Assembly: GCA_002377985.1 (NCBI GenBank)
Contig: DFQW01000158.1
Location: forward strand, 1 to 13,531
Length of the DNA stretch: 13,531 nucleotides
Source: Halieaceae bacterium UBA3479
GTDB lineage: Bacteria; Pseudomonadota; Gammaproteobacteria; Pseudomonadales; Halieaceae
Direction: 5' to 3'
How positions within the stretch are numbered: position 1 is the first letter of the stretch; each line of letters begins with the position of its first letter. Made by a program: the position numbers and the translations under genes. Below the pieces are notes generated by a model, which searched no databases, had not been told where the DNA came from, and saw nothing but the letters and a program-made list of their open reading frames with translations. Shown here piece after piece: positions 7,755-13,531 of this stretch.

Positions 7755-7954
7755 TTTTAAGTTTATTCGCTCCGCTCCCCCAAACCTTATCAATTGCAGA
7801 GCCGACGTCAAGCGCGATCACCCATCCATGGGACTCTATTGCCTTGCACAGAAAGACAAATCGCTTGTCGCTCTTAACACAGGCAAAGTGATCGCTTCTG
7901 CATATACTCCTACAAGTTGCCTCAGTAACGTCCTGCAAACAAAGGAGCCCAATA
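7755..7954. promoter_or_regulatory. AraC / TonB-receptor divergent control region
   Basis: 200 bases between the two divergent genes. ATCGCTT occurs twice in direct orientation, at 7860-7866 and 7891-7897, with starts 31 bp apart (about three helical turns). The second copy is part of GTGATCGC (7888-7895), which is mirrored by GCGATCAC at 7814-7821. GACAA-5-TTGTC (7855-7869) surrounds the first copy. A -10-like TATACT lies at 7903-7908 without a recognisable -35 at normal spacing, as expected for an activator-dependent promoter of the receptor gene. The placement, just upstream of the presumed -10, fits AraC-type operators. All by eye; the binding sites are inferred. Confidence 0.5.
7942..7947 (+). 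promoter_or_regulatory. Ribosome binding site of the TonB receptor
   Basis: AAGGAG, seven bases before the ATG at 7955. It is a strong, ideally spaced site that fixes the start and implies efficient translation of the receptor. Confidence 0.85.
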
Positions 7955-10159
7955 ATGTTCCCGCGCCCCAACAATCCGATAAAACGATTGAGTTCCGCCG
8001 TAATCATGGCCTCGCTGGCTCTTGGACTGGACGCCATTCCCTCGGCAAACGCACAGGCTTCAGCACTGGAAGAGGTCATAGTGACGGCCCGAAAGCGGGA
8101 CGAGAGCCTCATGGATATCCCAGAATCTGTATCGGCCATTCCCGCTATAGAGGTCGAGCGCCGCAACATCAAGGGGCTCAACAAGATCGGACTATCAGTT
8201 CCCAACCTAAACCTCTCCATGAGAACCGACGGCTATCCAAATGTCACGATCCGTGGTCTCGGCGCATTTGGTATGACACAGGGGGTCGGATTTTACCTGG
8301 ACGATGTGCAGCTTTTCAGCGACGCATCTTCCCGTTTTGGCGATATAGAGCGCATTGAAGTACTTAAAGGGCCACAAGGCGTGCTGTATGGCGGTAGTAA
8401 TGTTGGCGGCGCGGTAAAATATGTGAGCAAAACTCCCTCTACCGAGGCGCTCAGCGGCAGGCTGAAGGTCCTGGGGGGCGAACAGGGCATCTGGGATGTA
8501 GAGGGCGACATCAATATCCCTCTGTCTGATAGATGGGCTCTCAGGGCTTTCGCGTTTACACGTGAAGATGACGGTTTCATGACAAATCCGGGCTCGCTTT
8601 CGCCCGTTTTTGGCGTCGATTCCAATCAACCGGAAGATGTTGGCGCGTATGAACAATCTGGTGGCAGATTGATTCTCCACGGTGACATCACGGACTCACT
8701 CAGCATCACTGCCTCTGCCCGGTACAATGAATATGACGGACCGGTTAATAATTGGGCGCGTGAGATGGGCACGCCAGACAACCTTCAGTACCCCTTCACG
8801 TTGGACACCAATCTTAATCCAACGCACGAAAGAGAAACTTTTGGCGCGAGGTTCGAGATCAATGCCACATTCGATGCCTTCGATTTCAAGAGCATCACCT
8901 CGTATACCGACACCGAAAGCGACCGGCACACCGACGTTGACCTCACACAACTCTGGTTCTTCAACACTTTCCGACCCGAGACTATGGAGGTCATGACGCA
9001 GGAATTCCGGTTCTCCTCCAATTCAGAAGGCCCGCTGCAATGGGTCGGTGGTATTTATTACATGGATCTCAAAGAAACCATGAACTCGTTCCTCGATTTC
9101 GGCTGGATTATTCTCGAGGCCGATGATCCCTCAGTGCATGTCGAAGTGCCTTTCGAGACGCGTCGCGAAGACAAGGGCAATCTTGCTGCGTTTGGTAATC
9201 TCACCTACGAGACAGGAGCATGGGAGTGGGGTTTGGGCTTGCGGATAGATCGCTGGGAATCCAAAGAGCAGGCTGTCGACATTGGCCATTCGGCGTCAAA
9301 GGATGATGTTGAAATTCTTCCCAAGCTTTCACTAACGCGACGTTTTGGCAGCGACTCCATCGCCTACGCAACGATTTCGAAAGGTTTCGAGCCGGGCGGC
9401 TGGGTGGGTATAGCCGGCGGGGCACCACCTGTCTACGGGCCCAACGGCGAGAAGACACTTGCGGGCTTTGAGCCTGAGGAGGCCATACAGTATGAACTCG
9501 GCTGGAAGGGATCACTCGCCGATGGAAGGGTTCAAGCCACGGCTGCGCTCTTTTTCATTGACTACAACGACCGCCAGTTTGAATTTATTATCCCCAATCC
9601 CAGCGGTGATGGCACGCTGATCGATGGCATCGAGAATATCGGCGACTCTGAGCAGACTGGTATCGAGCTCAGTCTGGTCTGGCAGGTCAGTGATTATCTT
9701 CAAGTTGCCGCTGCTTACGGCTACATCGATGCAGAGTGGGACAGCGGCACTGTTCTTCCGGATGGAAGCGCCAACATTGGCGGCCAAACCCCACCTCAAG
9801 TGATTGAGGACAGCACGACAGTAACGGCTAATTTCCAAATGCCCGCATTTGGCAATTTTGATTTTATCGCCAACCTGCAGCTCAGCCACAACGGCACCAT
9901 GGAAGGGGGTAAACCCTCAGGCGGCACGGCACTAAACCCTGAATTTACAGTCATGGATATTCAGGTCGGTGTCGCGTCAGAGAATTGGGAGCTAATGCTC
10001 AATCTAGATAATGCCTTTGACGAGCGCTATTACACGGATCTCGAGCCCTTCCCCAATTTTGGTTTTGGGGGGTTGATCGGCACTGAACCTGCGGAAATCA
10101 TTATCGGCACGCATGGCCACCCGAGGCTGTTTACCGCAAGTGCAACATACCGATTCTGA
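7955..10159 (+). CDS. TonB-dependent outer-membrane receptor
   Basis: Outer-membrane active-transport channel of 734 aa. A signal peptide spans about residues 1-33 (basic Lys10-Arg11, hydrophobic core, ANA before the likely cleavage). The mature N-terminus carries the TonB-box region EEVIVTARKR (39-48). The plug domain follows, with VTIRGLG near 97-103 and IERIEVLKGPQGVLYGG at 131-147, then GGAVKYVSKTP. The rest is a 22-strand-type beta barrel with many aromatic residues, ending in the C-terminal Phe (TYRF) needed for outer-membrane assembly. The length is normal and no frame break is seen. It resembles the receptors common in marine and sphingomonad catabolic loci rather than a classical siderophore receptor, though ferric-siderophore uptake cannot be excluded. 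It is divergent from the AraC gene and 39 bp upstream of the Rieske gene, so probably co-transcribed with it. Confidence 0.95.
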   Translation: MFPRPNNPIKRLSSAVIMASLALGLDAIPSANAQASALEEVIVTARKRDESLMDIPESVSAIPAIEVERRNIKGLNKIGLSVPNLNLSMRTDGYPNVTIRGLGAFGMTQGVGFYLDDVQLFSDASSRFGDIERIEVLKGPQGVLYGGSNVGGAVKYVSKTPSTEALSGRLKVLGGEQGIWDVEGDINIPLSDRWALRAFAFTREDDGFMTNPGSLSPVFGVDSNQPEDVGAYEQSGGRLILHGDITDSLSITASARYNEYDGPVNNWAREMGTPDNLQYPFTLDTNLNPTHERETFGARFEINATFDAFDFKSITSYTDTESDRHTDVDLTQLWFFNTFRPETMEVMTQEFRFSSNSEGPLQWVGGIYYMDLKETMNSFLDFGWIILEADDPSVHVEVPFETRREDKGNLAAFGNLTYETGAWEWGLGLRIDRWESKEQAVDIGHSASKDDVEILPKLSLTRRFGSDSIAYATISKGFEPGGWVGIAGGAPPVYGPNGEKTLAGFEPEEAIQYELGWKGSLADGRVQATAALFFIDYNDRQFEFIIPNPSGDGTLIDGIENIGDSEQTGIELSLVWQVSDYLQVAAAYGYIDAEWDSGTVLPDGSANIGGQTPPQVIEDSTTVTANFQMPAFGNFDFIANLQLSHNGTMEGGKPSGGTALNPEFTVMDIQVGVASENWELMLNLDNAFDERYYTDLEPFPNFGFGGLIGTEPAEIIIGTHGHPRLFTASATYRF

Positions 10160-10198
10160 TACAGTGGCGTTCCGGCCCTCTGCAGAAGAAGGTAAGCC

Positions 10199-11335
10199 AT
10201 GTCTGACGCGCTGGAACTCGCCACACGCGCACTGAAGCACTTCAATGGGGGCACGACAGACCAGGCCCCCTCACAAATGCGCATTCCGCTCACGGCCTAC
10301 ACCGATGAGGTGCGCTTTCAAAAAGAGCGCCAGGCCGTGTTTTTCGAGTCGCCCATCGCCATTGCCTTGTCTTTGGAAATATCGGAGCCCGGCGACTTTC
10401 AAACCCAGACGGTGATGAATGTGCCGCTACTGATCACCCGCGACACGGACGGCAAGGCGCACTGCTTCATAAACGTCTGCCGACACCGAGGCGCCAAGGT
10501 CTGTACCGCCGAAAAGGGACATCAGTCCCGCTTTACTTGCCCGTACCACGCCTGGACCTACAGTAACCGCGGCGCGCTTGTCGGCGTTTATGGTGAAGAA
10601 ACCTTTGGCGAGGTGGACCGCGATACCATGGGGCTGACGCAACTGTGGTGTGAGGAGCGGGCGGGCGTCATATTCGCCTGTCTGACCCCTGCAAAATCCT
10701 TCGACATTGACGCCTGGCTGGGCCCGTTTGCGAGTAAGCTCGGCGATCAGGACCTGTTGAACTGGCATTTGTATGAAACGCGCTATTTACCGGGCGCTGG
10801 CTGGAAAGCCACCATGGACGGCTACCTGGAGGTGTATCATCATGACAGCGTCCACGGTAAAACAGTCGGGCCCCATACCGTCGGCAACCTGTTAGTTCAC
10901 GATACCTGGGGCGCCCATCAGCGCATGGCTTTTGCCAGAAAAAATATAAATGAATTTAATGGCTTGGGAGACAGTCCAGAAGCTCAGCCTGAACAATATA
11001 TCCGCGTCATTCACTCGGTATTCCCCAACCTCTCAATTTCGGCAATCCTGGGCGGCCACTGTCTGGTGGGCTTTATCTATCCCGGGGAAACGAGCAGAGA
11101 GACGCTGACTCGACAGCTCATCTTGAGCGCCGCGCCGCCCGAAAGCGAACAAGACCGTGACGCGGTTGAGACCTTCAGCCAAATGACCCTGCAGGCCGTT
11201 AGAGACGAAGATTACGCGTTGGTAGCAACCGTGCAGCAAGCGCTCTCGTCCGGCGCCAATGACAGCTTCCTGATCGGACGCAATGAGCCCGCTGTGCAGC
11301 ACTACCATCGGATGATCGAGCAGATTTGCGGTTAA
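10199..11335 (+). CDS. Rieske non-haem iron oxygenase, alpha subunit
   Basis: Catalytic subunit of 378 aa for O2-dependent hydroxylation or demethylation. The Rieske 2Fe-2S site is complete: Cys94 and His96 (CRHRG), then Cys114 and His117 (CPYHAW), in the pattern C-x-H-x17-C-x2-H. The mononuclear iron site shows His214 and His219 (EVYHHDSVH), with Asp338 in RDEDY the probable third ligand. The residue linking the two metal centres is Glu211, where most ring-hydroxylating dioxygenases have Asp; Glu occurs in CntA and GbcA-type oxygenases that act on quaternary amines. There is no beta subunit next to it, so an alpha-only oligomer is likely. The ribosome binding site AGAAGG is at 10187-10192. 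The only ferredoxin is 7.6 kb away at 2286-2615, and no reductase is visible. Confidence 0.94.
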   Translation: MSDALELATRALKHFNGGTTDQAPSQMRIPLTAYTDEVRFQKERQAVFFESPIAIALSLEISEPGDFQTQTVMNVPLLITRDTDGKAHCFINVCRHRGAKVCTAEKGHQSRFTCPYHAWTYSNRGALVGVYGEETFGEVDRDTMGLTQLWCEERAGVIFACLTPAKSFDIDAWLGPFASKLGDQDLLNWHLYETRYLPGAGWKATMDGYLEVYHHDSVHGKTVGPHTVGNLLVHDTWGAHQRMAFARKNINEFNGLGDSPEAQPEQYIRVIHSVFPNLSISAILGGHCLVGFIYPGETSRETLTRQLILSAAPPESEQDRDAVETFSQMTLQAVRDEDYALVATVQQALSSGANDSFLIGRNEPAVQHYHRMIEQICG

Positions 11336-11353
11336 GCACGCACGCCCTGAAAC

Positions 11354-11377
11354 TGGGACCATCCCAAAGCGCGCTTT
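11354..11377. repeat. Hairpin plus perfect 12-bp palindrome
   Basis: TGGGA (11354-11358) and TCCCA (11362-11366) form a 5-bp stem with a 3-base loop. They are joined to AAAGCGCGCTTT (11366-11377), a perfect 12-bp palindrome. It lies in the 110-base gap between the Rieske gene and the second ThuA-like gene. There is no following T run, so a simple terminator is not supported; an operator or RNA processing site is possible. Confidence 0.4.
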
Positions 11378-11431
11378 AACCGCTCGCTATCGCTGCCGCT
11401 CACTGATAGAAAGGCGTTACACCTGCCTACT

Positions 11432-11436
11432 AGGAG
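11432..11436 (+). promoter_or_regulatory. Ribosome binding site that selects a TTG start
   Basis: AGGAG nine bases before the TTG at 11446. An in-frame TAG at 11431-11433 blocks any earlier start, and the next in-frame candidates (TTG/GTG at codons 13 and 14) lack a ribosome binding site and would cut close to the conserved core. Confidence 0.75.
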
Positions 11437-11445
11437 ATCAACAGC

Positions 11446-12243
11446 TTGGGGATCATTGACTACCACAGTCCGCTCAACGTTTTGGTGTCCACCAAAGGAC
11501 ATCCGTTCGAACGCGACGCGTTCGCCAGCGTATTCGAGAGCTTTCAGGGCATCCGCCACACCTTTGTCGAACAACCCGCATCGCAGGCTTTTATGAACCC
11601 TGCGGGCGCGGCGCCGTGGGACGTGCTGGTTTTTTACGACATGCCCGGCATCGACTTCAGTACTCAACCGCCGACACTGATACCGCCCTCTGAAGCGTTA
11701 AAAGCCGGCTTTGAGGCGCTGCTGGAAAGCGGAAAGGGAATGGTTTTCCTGCACCACGCCATTGCGGGGTGGCCATTGTGGCCGGAGTACGGCGAAGTGA
11801 TCGGCGGGCGCTTTTTCTATCGTCCTGCAGAATGTCGCGGCCAAGCAGTACTGGATTCAGGATATCGACATGACGTGGCGCATTCGGTGGCGGTACTGGC
11901 GGAGGATCATCCCGTCGCTGCCGGGTTGCCCTTGGCCTTCCCACTCAAGGATGAACTCTATCTCTATGAGGTTTTCGACCAGAGCATCACCCCGCTATTA
12001 AGCAGCGATTACTCCTTCACGAATAATCATTTTTATTCGGCGTATCATGCGGTCACGGGAAAAATGTTCTGCAACGACGATTGGCCGCACCCAGCCGGCT
12101 CTTCACTCATCGGGTGGACTAAAACCGCCGGCGCCAGCCGAATCTGTTATCTCCAGCCCGGCGATGGGCCAGACACCTACGCTTCGGAACATTACCGACA
12201 ATTGCTCGAAAACGCGATCCGCTGGGCCGCCGAGAAGTTCTGA
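11446..12243 (+). CDS. ThuA-like domain protein, second and divergent copy
   Basis: A 265-aa ThuA-like protein starting at TTG. Visible marks are VLVSTKGHPFERD at 12-24, VFLHHAIAGW around His103-His104 and Trp109, WPEY and IGG shortly after, KDELY at 168-172, and a C-terminal LLENAIRWAA. It shares the motif order of the ThuA-like protein at 800-1498 but little sequence outside the motifs, so it is not a recent duplicate. Where that protein has Gly-His-Asp (His204), this one has PGDGP, so the histidine is absent. No signal peptide is seen. The gene follows the Rieske gene by 110 bp and may be co-transcribed with it. The reaction is unknown; a role on a keto-sugar-like or polyol intermediate is only suggested by the family name. 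Confidence 0.85.
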   Translation: MGIIDYHSPLNVLVSTKGHPFERDAFASVFESFQGIRHTFVEQPASQAFMNPAGAAPWDVLVFYDMPGIDFSTQPPTLIPPSEALKAGFEALLESGKGMVFLHHAIAGWPLWPEYGEVIGGRFFYRPAECRGQAVLDSGYRHDVAHSVAVLAEDHPVAAGLPLAFPLKDELYLYEVFDQSITPLLSSDYSFTNNHFYSAYHAVTGKMFCNDDWPHPAGSSLIGWTKTAGASRICYLQPGDGPDTYASEHYRQLLENAIRWAAEKF

Positions 12244-12312
12244 TCGTCAGGCAGAGCGAGGCGTCGGCCCTTTCACATATCGCCGCGGCGGATGGAGTAA
12301 TGGCGCCGGAAT

Positions 12313-12645
12313 TCAGGCAGTGACAGGCAAAGGCTTGTTGATGGGCTGCGTTAACAATTCTGGCGCAACAGAAAAACCGATAATGGCGCTGTATCCGGAC
12401 GACTTTTCTCGATGCACCAAACCAGCAGCCGCTACAATCTTGGCGCCGCGCTTACAGGTGATCGATTCACCATCTTCCCTTGAAAACGTGATCTCACCGG
12501 CTGTCACGTACACCACCGAATCAAAATCATGCCAATGAAAATCGTTCTCCTCGGCGGGAAAGTCGAATGCCATGGCGTGATAGCCCAGAGCCTCAATTTC
12601 GGCATAGGCCTGAGCTTCGTCCTCGAATGACTGAACTGGGTCCAT
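12313..12645 (-). CDS. Small single-domain cupin protein
   Basis: A 110-aa one-barrel cupin. Motif 1 shows His37 and His39 (FHWHDFDS), but Ser43 sits where the usual metal-binding Glu would be; Asp40 or Asp42 could substitute. Motif 2 has His78 in AAGLVH. A short N-terminal helix precedes the barrel, and the protein ends in a Pro-rich tail. It probably binds a metal ion, but whether it is an enzyme, an isomerase or a ligand sensor cannot be told. The ATG at 12645 has GAGGAAG just upstream on the coding strand. It lies 84 bp downstream of the Fe-dependent alcohol dehydrogenase on the same strand, likely in one transcript, and converges with the second ThuA-like gene. Confidence 0.82.
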   Translation of the reverse strand: MDPVQSFEDEAQAYAEIEALGYHAMAFDFPAEENDFHWHDFDSVVYVTAGEITFSREDGESITCKRGAKIVAAAGLVHREKSSGYSAIIGFSVAPELLTQPINKPLPVTA

Positions 12646-12729
12646 TGCAACTTCCTCGCCGTTTTTACCGTCTGTTTGTCACTGTAGCGCCATCGGCATC
12701 ACCTGCCCACCCCCAATAGACGAGCGCCC

Positions 12730-13531
12730 CTACCTTCCCACCGTCATCGCATCCAATAACACCGCTTCCACCGCAGCCAGTTCGACGACCCTTGGATTGG
12801 TGCTCGCCGCCGTATCCGATAAGGCTTTAGCGGCGAGCCCCGCCACGGCGTAATCTGGCACACCGAGATCAGACAAGCGGGCTGGTATGTCCAGCTTATC
12901 CAGCAATTCACAAACCCAGTAATAAAAAGAGTCGAAATCAGTTGCCTGAATTGCCAAAGCACTCGCCATCGCCGGTATCTTGTGCGCAATGGCGGATGCG
13001 TTAAATCGCAACACAGCGGGCAACACCACGGCATTGGTTAACCCGTGGTGCGTATCATATTCAGCCCCCACAGCATGACTCATCGCGTGCACCAGCCCCA
13101 GCCCCTTGAGGAAGGCGACCCCAGCAAGACAGGCGCCTACCTGCATGCCACCGCGCGCCCGCACATCACCCGGGTCAGCGCACACTACCGGCAACCACTG
13201 ACCGATTAACTGCAGCGCTTGTAGCGCGGCGCCATCACACATCGGGTGAAAACTCGGCACGCAGTAAGCCTCCAGCGCGTGCACCAGCGCGTCGATGCCG
13301 GTCCAGGCGGTCAACGACGAGGGCAAGGCCAGTGTGATTTGGGGGTCCAGCAACGCAAGCGATGGCTTTAAATCTGGGTGCCATACGCAGAGCTTCATCC
13401 CCCGCTCTGCATGCGTGACCATCGCGGTGCTCTCTGTCTCAGCACCGGTTCCTGCGGTGGTCGGAATGCAGATTAGCTTTGGAAACACGTGCCCGGCGGG
13501 TAACGTCGGAATCTCGCGCTCAAAATCAAAT
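12730..13531 (-). CDS. Iron-containing alcohol dehydrogenase, N-terminus outside window
   Basis: Group III metal-dependent alcohol dehydrogenase, which oxidises alcohols or reduces aldehydes with NAD(P). The reading frame is open to the right edge, so the gene is 5'-partial; 267 residues are visible of the usual 380-390. From the first visible residue: the nucleotide-binding PTTAGTGAE is at about 23-31, and the metal ligands Asp80 and His84 (GIDALVH), His148 and His162 (HAMSH...THHG) match the FucO pattern with the correct 14-residue spacing. This differs from maleylacetate reductase, so that alternative is disfavoured. A GTG at 13488 is internal, because conserved-looking sequence (IPTLPAGHVFPK) continues upstream of it. 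It probably processes an alcohol or aldehyde intermediate of the locus. Confidence 0.92.
   Translation of the reverse strand, partial: FDFEREIPTLPAGHVFPKLICIPTTAGTGAETESTAMVTHAERGMKLCVWHPDLKPSLALLDPQITLALPSSLTAWTGIDALVHALEAYCVPSFHPMCDGAALQALQLIGQWLPVVCADPGDVRARGGMQVGACLAGVAFLKGLGLVHAMSHAVGAEYDTHHGLTNAVVLPAVLRFNASAIAHKIPAMASALAIQATDFDSFYYWVCELLDKLDIPARLSDLGVPDYAVAGLAAKALSDTAASTNPRVVELAAVEAVLLDAMTVGR

Noticed and set aside
7752..7811. TTG start at 7811 for the AraC gene
   Set aside because: It would add 19 residues outside the usual family length. The ATG at 7754 is preferred, though neither start has a well-placed ribosome binding site.
7672..8358. Plus-strand open frame across the AraC start and the TonB-receptor start
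   Set aside because: It runs through the control region and the receptor signal peptide in another frame, has no ribosome binding site and shows no family features. It is a shadow.
12282..12291. CGCCGCGGCG-type palindrome in the short convergent gap
   Set aside because: It is a loopless GC-rich palindrome with no T tract, probably base-composition chance in a 69-base gap.
12047..12538. Plus-strand open frame over the end of the second ThuA-like gene and the small cupin
   Set aside because: It overlaps two well-supported genes, has low-complexity Ser/Pro/Thr-rich translation and no motif.
12730..13531. Maleylacetate reductase identity for the Fe-dependent alcohol dehydrogenase
   Set aside because: The intact four-residue metal site in FucO-like spacing and the THHG motif favour a general group III alcohol dehydrogenase. 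The N-terminus is missing, so only a full alignment could settle this.

Overview
The window is a gene-dense catabolic locus of about 13.5 kb with no gap over about 200 bases, moderately GC-rich, from a Gram-negative bacterium. A TonB-dependent outer-membrane receptor requires an outer membrane. Receptor-plus-Rieske-plus-SDR gene sets of this kind are typical of marine Gammaproteobacteria (Cellvibrionales/Halieaceae type) and of sphingomonads. The eukaryote-like long form of glyoxalase I leans towards Gammaproteobacteria, but the placement is an inference. No tRNA, rRNA, CRISPR array or mobile element is visible.

Layout. (1) 63-4919, plus strand: a tightly packed operon of SDR, ThuA-like protein, SDR, adrenodoxin-type 2Fe-2S ferredoxin, ACMSD-like amidohydrolase and MFS transporter. 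The first three genes are joined by two ATGA stop/start overlaps. (2) 4970-6049, minus strand: a two-domain cupin of the 2,4'-dihydroxyacetophenone dioxygenase type. It is divergent, across about 190 bp, from (3) a plus-strand glyoxalase I (6240-6773). (4) 6789-7754, minus strand: an AraC-family regulator, divergent from (5) a plus-strand TonB-dependent receptor (7955-10159). The receptor is followed after 39 bp by a Rieske oxygenase alpha subunit (10199-11335) and then by a second ThuA-like protein that starts at TTG (11446-12243). (6) On the minus strand at the right end: a small single-domain cupin (12313-12645), preceded by an iron-containing alcohol dehydrogenase whose N-terminus lies beyond the window.

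Working model (inference). The TonB receptor imports an organic compound across the outer membrane and the MFS carrier takes it across the inner membrane. The Rieske oxygenase hydroxylates or demethylates it, drawing electrons from the ferredoxin, with a reductase encoded elsewhere. The SDRs, the Fe-dependent alcohol dehydrogenase, the cupin dioxygenase-like protein and the amidohydrolase-family enzyme process the products. Glyoxalase I could remove a reactive 2-oxoaldehyde. The AraC protein is the obvious candidate regulator. The substrate cannot be read from the sequence. Two unrelated-looking ThuA-like proteins, two SDRs with opposite predicted cofactor preference, a bridging Glu in the Rieske enzyme and an Asp-to-Asn change in the amidohydrolase suggest a route that is not one of the textbook aromatic pathways.
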